This document shows, one piece after another, positions 35,019-46,768 of a stretch of DNA of 64,000 bases (the first letter of the stretch is position 1; every line of letters starts with the position of its first letter). The stretch covers positions 115,315,439 to 115,379,438 of the forward strand of contig OZ024742.1 of assembly GCA_964016885.1 (NCBI GenBank), given 5' to 3'. The DNA comes from Eledone cirrhosa (taxonomy: Eukaryota; Mollusca; Cephalopoda; Octopoda; Eledonidae). Made by a program: the position numbers and the translations under genes. The notes beneath the pieces were generated by a model. It did not search any database. It saw only the letters and a program-made list of their open reading frames with translations, and was not told where the DNA came from.

Positions 35019-36300
35019 TTTAAAAAAATGAAGGAATTGATAAGATAAGAACTGAATACATTCGGAGAGTAAGGAGCGTATTAAAGTCGCATCTGAACAG
35101 TAGGAATGCCATAAGTGCAGTAAATTCCCGAGCTGTGTCTATTATTAGGTACAGTGCGGGAATTCTGAGATGGAATGTTGCTGAACAAAAAGCAATTGAT
35201 AGGAAGACTAGGAAGCTATTGACTATCTACAACATCTTCCACAAGAGGAGTGTAGTCGATAGACTCTACTTAAGGAGATCTGAAGGTGGAAGAGGTCTTA
35301 TTAGCATAGAGGACGGTGTTCAGATGGAGAAAAACAACCTACACAAATACGTGACTGATGGTAGTGAGCCAATACTCAGAACTGTACTGAAGGAGGGGAC
35401 AATAGACCAGGGGATGTCCAAGGAGGAAATAACAACAAGGACAAAAGAGAAACATTCATGAAATATCCCTTCATAGTGCCTTCTTTGAGAAAACCCGAAT
35501 TTAGAGATCCACAGACATGGAAGTGGTTGAAAAGAGGAGACCTTAAAAATTCTACAGAAGGAATGCTAATGGCTGCGCAAGAGCAGGCCCTCAAAGCGAA
35601 GTGGCTGAAACACCATATTTACAAGGAGGAGGCAAACCCACTGTGTAGGATGTGTGGAGAGAGAGAGAAGACGGTTACTCCCATTGTATCCGAGTGTAAA
35701 CACCTAGCCCAGACTCACTATAAAGGCTGGAGACATTATATGATGGACAGGGTGATCCACTGGCACCTATGCACAGTAAACAATTTACCGTATTCTGAGA
35801 AGTGGTATGATCTTATGCCAGAGTCGGTGTATAGAAAATAATCAGGTGTTATTGCTCTGGGATTTTAGGATACAGACGGGCAAGACATTAGAACACAATA
35901 GGCCTGACCTGCTGGTTTTGGGCAAGGAAAAAGATCGTGCCTGATTGTAGATGTAGCCTGCCCATTTGACACGAACGGGCAAGAAAAGGTGAGGGAGAAA
36001 ATTAACCGATACCAGGATTTCAAGTGGGAGTTAAAAAGAATTTGGAACTGCCATGAAATCATGGTCGTTTCGATTGTCGTAGGCGCATTAGGTACTATCT
36101 TAGTTTCCAAGGATGGTTAGAGAAGATTAGTCCAGCCACGCTTTTTGGAACACTTCAAAAGGCATGCTTGCTGGGAACAGCAAGAACCCTCCGATACGTC
36201 CTGAATATATGAGGCTGTAGTTAGCGGCTTGATATTCATTTCAACAAACGTTCCAGGTAAATAACCTCAATGACTGAGATTGAAAGAACAATAATAATGA
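35019..36300 (+). pseudogene. RLE-type LINE (R4/Dong-like) copy 4, 5'-truncated, same subfamily as copy 1
   Basis: Starts at 'AAAAAAATGAAGGAATTG', matching copy 1 at about 28688, and stays collinear with it: 'RYSAGILRWNVAEQKAIDRK', 'RLYLRRSEGGRGLISIEDGV' (35135-35461), a CCHC finger 'CRMCGEREKTVTPIVSEC' whose His is replaced by Pro, 'MMDRVIHWHLC', then in other frames the RLE ('NRPDLLVLGKEK') and 'GTARTLRYVLNI' at about 36178-36210. The 3' UTR matches copy 1 and ends near 36300 in degenerate AATAATG. Several frameshifts; inactive. Confidence 0.83.
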
Positions 36301-36304
36301 TAAT

Positions 36305-38210
36305 AATTTATTTATTATCCACAAGGGTTGACATAAAGTAAAATATGAAGGACTGCACAAGACGGTACAGGACAGTGCGAATGGGCCTTTCTGCGGGTAG
36401 AAAATAACATCAAATTTACATATATAAAACAAAAGCAAAGGATGTAACAAAAATGAATACAAATGAAAATGTTTCCAATAGTGGGGAGACTTCTGAGTGT
36501 CACTCGGGGAGAATACAGAGATCAGGTCTATTCACACGGGCCATGCTCGCCTCTCTCACCCTTCTTTCAACATATTACTGGGAAGGGAGCACTTCCCTCA
36601 CCACCCTGATTTTACTTTTCAAATGGAATGTGTAAAAGTTAATCAGGGCCTCGCCGAAGATGTAAGTGCTCGTCTTCAGCCCGTTCAAAAGTGTCCACCA
36701 CATGACGTATTTTGCCATGGGCACCACCCAGTTAAACACTTCCTGCCCTTCCGAGCGAAATGAAGGCGGCGGGGTATATTCACGATAGACTCATCTGATA
36801 GCCGGATATGTCTTACAGGTGAGAGCAGGTGATATACATAAACCGACAAGTCAGCAATGCTCGGACACTGGATGAGCTCATGCTGGACGGTTGCCTCGCC
36901 TTTCCAGCATCGCAGACAGGTACGGGTCACGGCACTTCCATGCCTGTAGAGTGTTTCCAGAACTGGTAAAACTCCCCAGTTACACTAACAAGACAGCGAT
37001 TTCTGGTGTTTACCCATGGGCCCCGGCACGAACATTCCCTCGAGGGATGTGATCGCCTAAAGTCATTCCATTCTCCAAGCGCTCCCTCTTGGTCGTCACT
37101 TGACCATGACTTTTCATGGATAGCTTCCTCTCGGCCCATTTCTGGGTGAGAGAGGCCACCCTACTCACCACCCCACCACAGTTTTTGTCCGTCTGGAGGT
37201 ACGGACCCTACCAGTCACCTAACAATTTAAATAGTGCGTCTGTCCAGCACACGCTGTTGGACGGTATGGTCCTGCCTCTCCATGTGCCGAATCGCAGGCC
37301 CACCGACTTTCACTGGTGAATCATTGCTCCTGCCACCGCCTCGTATTCTCTTAGAGTAGTGTCGATTGTCTCTATGTGTTTGCCTCTCGACGCCACACCG
37401 GTGCCGTCGTAGGCATATGATAAGGCGGTTCTCCCGCATCCTAGTACGTGCGGGACGCCCCTGAACGTCTCCTGTTGTGCAGTAATGGATTGAGAGTCAA
37501 TACGTACAACAGGGGCGAGAGGGGACATCCTTGGAGGACCGAACTCATGATGTTGAACAGTTCCAAAAGGTGAACATTCGCTCTCACCACAGAGCTGATA
37601 TCGCTGTGCATGGCAGCAATCAAGCCTCTGAAGATGGACCCAAAGCCGACCGTCCTCTGGGCCGCTGCCAGATAAGGATAGTCGAACCTACCGAAAACTT
37701 TCGACTGAGCTAAATTGAACATCCGTGCAGGTTCCCTAGCTACCCTCTCGACGATGTATAGCATGAAGTGGAGGTTGCTCTTGATGGATCTGTCTGAAAT
37801 GGCCCATGTCTACGCCCCCCTGTCAGACCACCGATGACAAGCACCTACCTTTTTGCTAGCAGTTTCACCAAAATCTTTAAATCTGTCTTTATAAGTGTTA
37901 TGTGCCGGAAATTATTTATGTTATCCCTCTGTTTCGGTATTTTCACAGCCATGCCACCTCTCCTCGGCTCACATAGCTGGGAATTATCGTGTTCTATTGC
38001 CAGTCGTTTTAGACGTCCGCCAAGAGGTTGCTGGACAAGTCTGGCATGTGTCTGTAATGCTCGTACGGCAGCCGAATCAGGCGATTTGCCCATCGTACAG
38101 TCAGTGATTGCCTCCCGTATTTCAGCGGCTGTTATCGGCTTTTCGCAACACTTCGCACCAGTGTCCGAGAGCTGCGGCTGGTCACCGAAGGGATGATTTT
38201 CTGAAAGTTA
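36305..38210 (-). pseudogene. APE-type LINE reverse transcriptase, minus strand, degraded
   Basis: Minus-strand reading: 'IPKQRDNINNFRHITLIKTDLKIL' (about 37935-37860) is the first RT block; 'NLAQSKVFGRFDYPYL' (about 37710-37665) is motif A with the catalytic Asp changed to Gly; 'SSVLQGCPLSPLLYVLTLNPLL' (about 37555-37490) is motif B and intact; 'LSYAYDGTGVASR' (about 37420) is motif C, degenerate from 'AYADD'. Further on, 'CLRCWKGEATVQHELIQCPS' (about 36918-36860) is the terminal CxxC..H..C finger, then 'HIRLSDESIVNI'. The 3' end on this strand lies near 36310, where 'AACCCTTGTGGATAATAAAT' is followed by TTATTATC repeats. Probably the same family as the endonuclease relic at 25.8-27.1 kb. 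Confidence 0.8.
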
Positions 38211-38339
38211 TTATAATAATACTGACTTCTTATTTTGGCACAATGACATCAATTATACCAGTGCATTTAAAACCGTTTGAAAATGGGGACGGATCCCACT
38301 ATTCCTATATATTGTCGTAATGAAAAATATATCTATATA

Positions 38340-38870
38340 TGATCTAGATATATCTATGTGGACGGTTCATGTCCACACTGGCGTATTAAAGAAATATTGT
38401 CGATACCTCTGAGACAGTTGGAACTGACTAATCAGGTTATTGAGGGTTTTACTCCCCGTGCTCCTGTCACTTACTTCAACAAATCCCTAATTGTTTGACA
38501 TAATCGCTCATGTAAGAAATACTCCGACCCTCGATCAGTGCGTGCAGTAGGATTTCATAACCCTGTCCACATCTCGGACATGCCTGTCGAACTGTCAAAT
38601 CTCCTCAGTAGCACTGCCAGGCCATACATCTCTAGAAATGTTTCATGTTTCCTGGAATGAATGTTCTTTTGAAAAGAGCGGCTAGTTAATCTTCGTCGGC
38701 TAATAGATTATCCCCGAGAACATCGTCGTTTTTACCCGCTAATAAATTTCTATAGAAATGCAATGAACAGATTCCACCGATCGCGCTGTCCGATTGAATG
38801 AGGGCTGTGGGCGCTAAGAGGCAATCCGTTATTCATTATAAAGTACATTATCATTATACTTATTATCAGG
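38340..38870 (-). pseudogene. second LINE C-terminal fragment, minus strand
   Basis: The minus strand at about 38585-38500 reads 'CPRCGQGYEILLHALIEG', then 'YMSDYVKQLGIC', a divergent form of the CxxC..H finger that ends this type of LINE. No RT motif is visible. Low coding quality, so limits are approximate. Confidence 0.5.
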
Positions 38871-39340
38871 AAGATAATGATTGTTATTAGTTATCATAAT
38901 GTTCATCATCATTATCACCTTCATTTCAATCGGTAATGCAATCATAACCATCTTCCTCTGCTTCGCCACCATATCTATTATTAGCAGCGCAGCATTACCA
39001 CTAAGCCCAACACTAACTTCAGCACCAATAAATCATCAAGAGTATTATCGTTTTCTATTTTACTACCTCCACAACCACCAACGCCACCTCAGCTACTACC
39101 ATGTTTCTGATCATTATCACGTCCACCATCTCCGTCTGCCTCACCATCATCTCACTATCATCATCACCATGAATAATAGCAACAACAACTACAATTATCA
39201 CTATTATTATCCCCCCCCCCCTACAACCTCATGGCCACTAAGAGCACTATCATCACTGTCATCAATACCACATCTTCAAAAGCTCAGCACATATTATCTT
39301 CCCTTAGTGCACCAGCATGAGTTTTTCATGTGATTTCAAG
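38871..39340. repeat. low-complexity ATC/ACC-rich tract
   Basis: Degenerate trinucleotide-like sequence with a C run at about 39211-39220. The 150-residue plus-strand open frame has biased Ile/Ser/Thr/His content and no motif; I treat it as non-coding. Confidence 0.6.
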
Positions 39341-39920
39341 GAAAACTGATTTCAGAGGAAATTCCTTTGTTTAAGATTAAAACTTGATTATAACTTTGAT
39401 ATAAACAAGACTTCTTAGAGCCATAAGATATTTATTCCCAGAACTAAAGAAATTATTTTCTGAAACTATTATTACTACAGATATTTTTAACGTTATATAT
39501 GTTTTTTTTTTTTTTTTTCTGGTGCTGTATCTTAACATTTTTGGAAAACAAAATAAAATAAAAGCAACAACTTTATCAGAATAACAATATGAGCATCTAT
39601 AATCATAGAGATAGTCTATTTAACGTAGCACTATGATAACCTTTTGTAAAGGAGCGAAGGTCCGTTGAAATAATTTGATTCCATATATATGTATAACACA
39701 CTTGCTTTATAAAACCGAAGTGAAATGTACGATAAAATTATCTGTGATGAGATTTGAAATGTGAACAGGGGTTTACTTATTAAAAATAATATTAATGATC
39801 TGGTATAAGGTATCAAGTGCATTTTAGGTAATATAAAATTTCCGTTAATATATAGATTATTTGGTAAATATCACTATATATATATATATATTAAGTGGAC
39901 TGCATTTAACTATTATTTGT
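39341..39920. other. AT-rich interval, no recognisable gene
   Basis: Includes a T run near 39508-39520. Nothing else visible. Confidence 0.5.
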
Positions 39921-39926
39921 TAATCC

Positions 39927-39928
<2 letters not shown>

Positions 39929-40025
<97 letters not shown>

Positions 40026-40026
40026 T
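39929..40026. repeat. (TA)n microsatellite
   Basis: About 90 bp of TA. Confidence 0.97.
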
Positions 40027-40450
40027 AGCAGTAATAACTTGATTGAGATATCCAAGGCGTCCATTGACACCCAGCCGTGGGGTGAGGTTTAATATCAGCT
40101 TTAAGGTCAGTACTACAACGAAGACAACAGAATAATGGGAAAAGGTGTTTCGAAGACTGGACCAAATGTTGGATTTGGCCTATAGAGCATGTAACTATGT
40201 ATTCATTCATTCTAAATGCATGGATTAGCCACCCAATATTTTATTTTTAATTTTCTTAATTATTTCCATCCTTCCTTATATATTTACCGTCCCACCCCAT
40301 TTTGGTCACTCTCCCACATCCCTCATTTACATAAATTAATTGCGGAACCCATTTCCCCAGCACAGGCTGAAAAGTTGGTCCGCCCAAGAAAACACGTATT
40401 CCGCTCATTATGTTATGTCTTTCTCGTATTACTGGTCTTAGTGATAATAT

Positions 40451-40479
40451 GATAATATATATATAGATATATATACCAA

Positions 40480-40560
<81 letters not shown>

Positions 40561-40589
40561 TGTTATACACTTGGGGGGGGGGGGGGGGT
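40451..40589. repeat. (TA)n microsatellite followed by an oligo-G run
   Basis: TA run to about 40557, then 'TTGTTATACACTT' and roughly 17 consecutive G. Together they mark the 3' terminus of the minus-strand P2 PLE. Confidence 0.9.
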
Positions 40590-41270
40590 TATGCTGCCGA
40601 TAAAAACACACGCACTTTCACATCAATTTATTATAAATTTCCGGTTGGTTGGTTGGTTGCTTCGTTCGATAACCAGATGGTTGTTTATATATTGTCAAAG
40701 CTCTTTAATCACACATTCTGTTTGTTCTATCTGTGTGTGTTTGATTAGTTTAGTTAATTTGTTTTTTGCGTGTCTATATATCTTCATTTTATCCTGAATT
40801 ACTAGTTGTGTTGTTGCTATTCCACTCATGTTTTCTGTTTAATTTTGGTTGGAGTTCGTTTATATTTGTTGCATCTGTGATTTGTCTGAGCATTGCAACT
40901 TTTCCGTGTGCAGATATAATGTTCATCTCCATGTTCTCTAATGTGCCTCTATGTTCTAATTTCACATGTTGGTGGAGTACTGATGAGTTATTCCCATCAT
41001 GGATATCTCCGCAGTGTTCACCTATCGTATGTCTTATGGTGTTTCACCTATCGTATGTCTTATGGTGTTTCACCTATGTATGTTATTCCTACATATGCTT
41101 TATACTACGTTCTTAGTTTTTCAGTCAGTTAGTTTGCGTGTATCTTGTAGACTATGCATCTACTATCAGGGCACGGGGTTCTTTGAAATGGGTATTTGTT
41201 TTTACTAATTAGGGATGTTATGGGAATACCTGGTCTTTCAACAGCATCAGCCGTCGAAACATTACTAAAT
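40590..41270 (-). pseudogene. Penelope-like element P2, GIY-YIG C-terminal relic
   Basis: The minus strand from about 41250 reads 'TSLISKNKYPFQRTPCPDSRC', then 'GITYIGETP' and a tail towards 'RTPTKIKQKT' (about 40850), collinear with the intact P2 copy. A short stretch ('DIRxTP', about 41040) is duplicated in tandem. Stops in every frame. The 3' UTR (40600-40720) shares 'CCGGAAATTTATAATAAATT' with the P2 relic at 14.4 kb. Confidence 0.7.
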
Positions 41271-42576
41271 AAAGGCAAGAAAGGAAGTAGAGATAATATT
41301 TATGTGAGAATGTTTTTTTTTTAACAAGTAAATGTTTAAGCCAGATATTTGTCCATAATTTATGGTAAAGTTTTCAAAATAATTGTTGTTTCAATTTTAT
41401 TTCTACTTTTTCTTTATCTCTTTCTTATAGTTGCTATTAGGAGTAAAAGGAATCATCACATCTGGAGATCTACGTATCTTACGAATGGCAAACGACCTTC
41501 ACATATAGATAATTACTTAACACGTGCGTAAATCCTTTACATATAAAACTAAATCCATTGTACAGAGACATGCACAGGAGACAGAGAGCACTATTGTAAA
41601 ATAATAACAAAGGTTGACATCAAATTGAATTATGGCTAATAGTGGAACTATAATTGATGGATGAATATGAAAACAGTTGTTTCGGTTATGTATATATGTG
41701 TATGTTATTTTCAGTCCACTCGATCCCGTTCATTCTATTTCCACTTTTTCAAATATCATAGAATACCAATCATCACCAAAGCATTCAAACAATCATAGGT
41801 AATAGGATGACACATTCAATCCAAAATTGCAATGCATCGTCTATTCTCTTGAATCAAACACGACAGTGAATAAAACTTTACACATATTAATCACTGTCTG
41901 TTAATGCAGTTAATAAGGCCTCATCCTCTTACTCGCATGGTACGTATTTTAAGTCAAGAAAATCTAACTACAAATCTTTAACAACAAAACAATTTGGAAA
42001 CTAGATTCTATAGTATATGAAATATGTAATGTCTCGAATACTTCCAATGATTTTAAATCTGAGACATTGATATGGAAATGTAAATTTATAGTCCGCAAAT
42101 ATATTCGGGATCCTATTATTGTTCATCCGTAGTTATATAATATTTTGATTGTTATTTTAGTGATACTATTACAACTGGTTGTCTATGTAAAAGCAAATTG
42201 TATAAATTGAAAAAGAAGTTCATATAAGATAGACCTAACAGGAACTATGATTTGGTAATATATACGCATTAGTAGCTAAACAGATTAATTGTTGCAGTTC
42301 TTTCAAATAACACATCAGATAGATGTATGAAATCATGCATGGATCTTGTATATCGATTATGTTGTCTGGCACACCTTGTCAATATTTACGGGCGTAGAGA
42401 AAGAATAAAAGAAACCGGGTTAATTGAATGAAGTGCCGGATGAGGTGAATGTGCAGATTATAAAGATGACTAGGATGATTACATTCAGTGTAATTAACAG
42501 TGCATTCCAAGTCATTCAGTTGTTACGATTACTAACATATACTTAGATAGGTAAGCACACACACACACAAATATAT

Positions 42577-42634
<58 letters not shown>

Positions 42635-43040
42635 ATATTTGCCACCGAAGCCAAAAAACGAAGCAAGCTAAACAGGACAAACGAAAGAATTTACCTGGAC
42701 ACCCTGGAATTGATGGTATAATCCAGTGAAAGGTTTCTGCGACACCTAAATCAAGTATACTGCCTGCTTCCATATTAAGCTTTTGGTATAATGACCGAAC
42801 AAGGCTGCCACTTGATCAACGGGTATCTTGTTCTAGACCAGCGAGCGGGTTCCTAGCAGTTGCATTGTTTCAGTGATTACCCTACATGTATTACCCTGCA
42901 GGGAGGTAACCCCAGTTTTTGGCGCATGAATTCAGAAAGTGTAAAATTACTGCAAGAATTGCAAAAACTGCACAAATCGAATTAAGCACTCGACTCGGTT
43001 GTTTTTAAAATAAACTTAAGCAATTAATCAGTCATTAATG
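41271..43040. other. no recognisable gene
   Basis: AT-rich DNA with one compound CA/TA/GT tract at about 42560-42637. Open frames are short and without motifs. Confidence 0.5.
42560..42637. repeat. CA/TA/GT microsatellite
   Basis: A CA block, a short TA block and a GT block; imperfectly self-complementary. Confidence 0.9.
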
Positions 43041-43044
43041 CAAA

Positions 43045-43225
43045 TATAATTTCAGCGAGATCGAATTTTGGCAGTGGTCAAAAACAAAGCGAAACGCAAT
43101 TTTCTAGATATGCGTTAAGCGCTCAATGGACTAGAAGTCTTTAATCCATTGTGCGCTTGCAGCATATCTCGAAAATTGCGTTTCGCTATGTTTTTGACCA
43201 TTGCCGAAATTCGATAACGCTGAAA
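43045..43225. repeat. foldback (inverted repeat) element, about 180 bp
   Basis: Left arm words 'TTTCAGCG', 'GGTCAAAAACA', 'GCGAAACGCAATTTTC' and 'AGATATGC' recur in reverse complement in the right arm (43137-43225), with the turn at about 43136. Roughly 85-90% arm identity by eye. Next to the 3' end of a minus-strand P1 PLE. Confidence 0.8.
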
Positions 43226-43261
43226 ATTTATTTATATATATATATATATCAATGTTATTAA

Positions 43262-44420
43262 TAAAATGGAAACTATATATCATGGTTATACGGAACAGGA
43301 AGAGTAACCGTAAGAACGCGCATGCGCAGGAACGGTCACTTCAACCAAGTGATACAAAACCACGGGCAAAATGTGTGATAGAGTTAACTGCGAAAGTCCG
43401 GAATAAAACGTTCGAGCTGATTAGAAAATTAGAAGTGTGTTATTATTCAATCCGGAGTTTGTAGTTATGCAAGAGGTGTTTACAGGCATGTGGTCAACGT
43501 AAGAATATTTCATTTCTTGAATTCAGGCAAAAGCTATTGCGTAATCTCCTTAGAATATTGATCCTTTCTTCAATACACAGTCCACAAGACGGGTTGCTCC
43601 TTGCGAGTGGCTTTGACTTAGTGATGGCTTTCCATGGAATGGAGTAGTCTATACCTGAGTCTTTGAGGGACGATACGTGGCTCACGAGTGTCGTGAATAA
43701 TCGTTTGTCCGGGTACCTAAAGGTGGACTGATAGTTCAGGAAGCGTTCTTTAAATGACCCTCCACCATACCCACATGGGATTTGATCTTCTGTGGTTGAT
43801 TTGGTCGGTTGGAAGTGACCACAGCTTCATAAAATACACCGGGTGTGTTGTATTACTGTGGACGGTGACAAGCTGCAGGCTTTCAGCAAAAGCATCCTGG
43901 TGGGATGCCGCTCTTAGGAATGTTGGTCATGTGGTCCTTCATATTCTTAGCGCAGGAGTACCGTCGTTTTAATATGCGTCTGTTAATGATGGAGCGGTAT
44001 TTGTGACCTATGGGAAAGTGTCTATCTAAGAGGGATAAAAACGTTTTCCTTACATTAGTTCCAACGTTGAGTGAGAAGGGGGGAGAGAAGCAGATAGTTT
44101 GTCTTTTGTTACGATTTATTTTCTTATTGATGTTGTTGGTAGTGGGTGAGTAAATAATTGGTGTCAAAAAGTCAGTTAGCTAACGCCACTCTGTCAAACA
44201 TAACCTTAATATAAGAGAGGTTAGAGATTCTAATACTGATTTAATTTACGAAGTTTCTAAACAACAGTAGGAGGGTGGTATGAGTCGTTGTGTATGAAAT
44301 AAAGTTTTTCGTTTAGCTTATGGAAGGAGCTGAAGGCATGTGGGCGAAGGTCTAAAGTAATGTCTGAGAAATCTACGCTAGATAGGTTGCCAGCTACCGT
44401 TATCCTTTAGTCCTACCTCA
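43262..44420 (-). pseudogene. Penelope-like element P1, C-terminal half with diverged 3' pLTR
   Basis: Reading leftward from about 44405: 'SDITLDLRPHAFSSFHKLNEKL'-like thumb sequence, then 'RQTICFSPPFSLNVGTNVRK' and 'LLDRHFPIGHKYRSIINRRI' (44167-43960), 'YSCAKNMKDHM', 'GCFC', and after shifts 'HVSSLKDSGIDYSIPWKAITKSKPLARSNPSCGLCIEERINIL' in two blocks (43685-43550). The YIG strand itself is lost. 43262-43480 carries a diverged pLTR, recognisable by 'CGCGCATGCGCAG' and 'GGTCACTTCA' in the order expected from the 7.4-kb pLTR on the opposite strand; I do not find the hammerhead core in it. Same P1 branch as the 7.4-10.2 kb element. Confidence 0.78.
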
Positions 44421-44434
44421 TTACAAGTACGAAT

Positions 44435-44435
<1 letters not shown>

Positions 44436-44484
<49 letters not shown>

Positions 44485-44584
44485 AATATATATATATTTG
44501 GTCTACGGTTCTTATATATTTGATATATATTTATCCTTATCGCGCCCTTTGGGGATTTTAGTCTTCAAATTTATTATTATTACT

Positions 44585-44657
<73 letters not shown>

Positions 44658-44690
44658 TAATGGTATATATATATATATATTGTTATACTT
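44436..44690. repeat. TA-rich microsatellite block
   Basis: Two long TA runs (44436-44497 with interruptions, 44588-44650) and a shorter one up to 44681. Confidence 0.93.
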
Positions 44691-44904
44691 GGGGAGGGTC
44701 ATATTTGCGTAATATTGCCAGAATTAATAACAGAACACACTCACTGTTTGGTTGGTTTTCGCTTCTCGCTGTCTTTTATATCTGCGATCTAACTTACTCG
44801 GTCCTCAATGTTGCCATTGACTGACCGGCGGTCAAGAATAATACAGATACAATATAGACACAAACACATATATATATATATAGTTTACATAATTTACATA
44901 AATC

Positions 44905-44932
44905 TTTCGTTGCACATCTGCAACATCGTCAG
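44905..44932 (-). ncRNA. hammerhead-like motif, P2 3' UTR (incomplete)
   Basis: On the minus strand: CTGACGA (44932-44926), one U, a 5-bp hairpin GTTGC/GCAAC with loop AGATGT, then GAAA (44908-44905). Same stem II layout as the P3 motif at 7179. The matching third strand is not found, so function is uncertain. Confidence 0.45.
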
Positions 44933-45223
44933 TGGTGTTATATTCATTGTTCCTCCTGTTGTGTTGTATGTCTACGCCATTTTTTATTCAGTCTGTCTAT
45001 ATATTTATTTATTTATTTGCTTGTTTGTTTATCTTATTTTATTTTGTCTTCTTTGCGCATGCGTTTGCGTGTGTGTATAGTGTTATGTGTGATGTGTGAC
45101 TAGTGTGTATAGTGTTGTGTCTGCTGGGTGACTAGTGTGTGTTTATGTGCTTGTTGTTATTGTGCTTGTTTATGTATTTATTTATCTTATTTTATTTAAT
45201 TTAATTTAATTTTATTTACTTAT

Positions 45224-46442
45224 TTATACTTCTCTTAGGTCAGTGTTGTTTGTTTGGGTGTTGTTGTTCCATTCATTCTTTCTGTTTAGCTTTGGTCTTC
45301 TAATTTCTATTTCACTGGCCTCTCTGATTTGCCTATCTGCTGGGTCATTCCTATGTTTAGATATTATTCTAATTTCTATGTTGTCTATGTTACCGTCATG
45401 TTGTTGTCTAGCATGTTCGTATAGTACTGACCCGTTTTTTCGTCCTTTTAGTTCCCCCCAGTGTTGGTCTAACCTTTCACCTATGCTACGAGCTGTCTCA
45501 CCTATGTATGTTGTTGTCATGTTTCTGCAAGTACCCTCTGTACATCTTATGCTATAGACTACGTTTCTAGTTTTACAGTTTATTCGTGGGTTCACCTTAC
45601 ATATGATACACTTCCTATTGGTAAAGTGGGTTTTCTTAAAGGGGTAGGTTTTGCTGATCAGGGATTTTATGGTGGTTCCTGGCTTTTCTACCACCTTTAT
45701 TTTTAAGTGGGTCTTTCTCAGGGCCTTTCTACACTGGTTAGCTAATTTCCCTCCAGGGGTGGCGTCCACAAACATGACACTCTGATATCTCTGGTTGTCG
45801 TACCATGATGTGGCCTTCCCTATCTTATGTCTAGCCCTATCTAAACTATTCCATGATTTGCTCCTGTATAGTGGGCAAATTCCTTTCATGTCCAGTTCTA
45901 TGAGGGTCTTATACTTTTCCATGGCTCCTTCGTATACTCTGACTCTGTCTCTTTGTTTGTAGCCAGAGAACTGCATGCGGTTGATGAAGTGTTGGATGTG
46001 TCCTTCCATTTGTGTTGGGTCGCACATGCTGGACACATTCTTCATCACTCGTACCAAATCTGCGATCATAATATTAAACTTAGCACTACTGGACATTGCT
46101 GAGTTTTTGAGTATCAGGTATTTGGAGGCCATGGGTTTAGCATAGTGTGAGTGGAGAATTTGGGCTCTCTCGTCTATAGTGTTAATCCAGAGTTCTGTGT
46201 CTAATACAGGTAGTCTATTGTTAGGGTGTTTGGAAGGGAAGTCTATAGTTAGAGTTATACTCTGGTGTATGGAATTAGCTATCTGCTGGATGCTTTCCAT
46301 CGTGCTACGTTCTAAATCAAACTTGTTAGTGTTCTCTAGTGGGGGTGTTCTTATAACTATATTGATATCGTCTACATAACGAGAGTACATGATGAGGTCT
46401 ATGGAGCTTTCATTAAGGAGATCTTTAAGTCTCCTTTCCCAC
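45224..46442 (-). CDS. P2 PLE: RT C-terminal part plus GIY-YIG endonuclease, open frame
   Basis: The frame is open from the truncation point (46440) through an internal Met at 46390 to the stop at 45224 (388 residues from that Met). It opens with RT motif C '[13 protein letters not shown]', then '[14 protein letters not shown]' and the thumb ('[19 protein letters not shown]', '[19 protein letters not shown]'). A linker leads to a cysteine pair 'RKCIICKVN' and the GIY-YIG domain: '[13 protein letters not shown]', '[20 protein letters not shown]', '[13 protein letters not shown]', and the catalytic-Glu helix '[20 protein letters not shown]'. RT copies element RNA and the nuclease nicks the target. 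RT motifs A and B are missing, so this copy alone cannot move; the lack of any stop or frameshift suggests recent insertion. Confidence 0.85.
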
Positions 46443-46451
46443 TATATATGC

Positions 46452-46493
<42 letters not shown>

Positions 46494-46520
46494 ATATATA
46501 TATATATATATATCATTATA
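46443..46520. repeat. (TA)n microsatellite
   Basis: TA-rich tract separating the P2 PLE truncation point from a SINE fragment. Confidence 0.9.
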
Positions 46521-46593
46521 CGGGGTCGATAAAAGAAAGTACCAGTAATGTATTGGGTAATTGCTGGCCTTGTGCCTAAAGTAGAAACAATTA
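46521..46593 (+). mobile_element. cephalopod tRNA-derived SINE, 3' portion, plus orientation
   Basis: 'CGGGGTCGATAAA...AAAGTACCAGTAATG...TTGCTGGCCTTGTGCC' is the reverse complement of the 3' part of the SINE at 46769-46953. The tRNA-like head is missing. The two form an inverted pair around an ATAC/TA tract. Confidence 0.85.
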
Positions 46594-46768
46594 TATATGT
46601 GTATATATATATACATACATATATATATATATACATACATATATATACATATATACATGCATATATATATATACATACATATATATATATACATATATAC
46701 ATGCATATATATACATACATATATATATATACATATATACATATATATATTGATATACATACATAGAT
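46594..46768. repeat. ATACATAC/TA-rich microsatellite
   Basis: Mixed 'ATATACATACAT' units with a local 41-42 bp periodicity (for example around 46650 and 46690). Confidence 0.9.

Larger units (their letters stand above)
44697..46442 (-). mobile_element. Penelope-like element P2, 5'-truncated but otherwise intact
   Basis: Runs from a TA tract at 46443 leftward through an uninterrupted coding region (stop at 45224) and about 500 bp of 3' UTR, ending near 'TTGTTATACTTGGGG' at 44690-44700. The same terminal words close the P2 relic at 40.57 kb. The least damaged retroelement in the window. Confidence 0.82.

Noticed and set aside
38881..39333. 150-residue plus-strand open frame
   Set aside because: Biased low-complexity composition (ATC/ACC repeats) and no recognisable domain.
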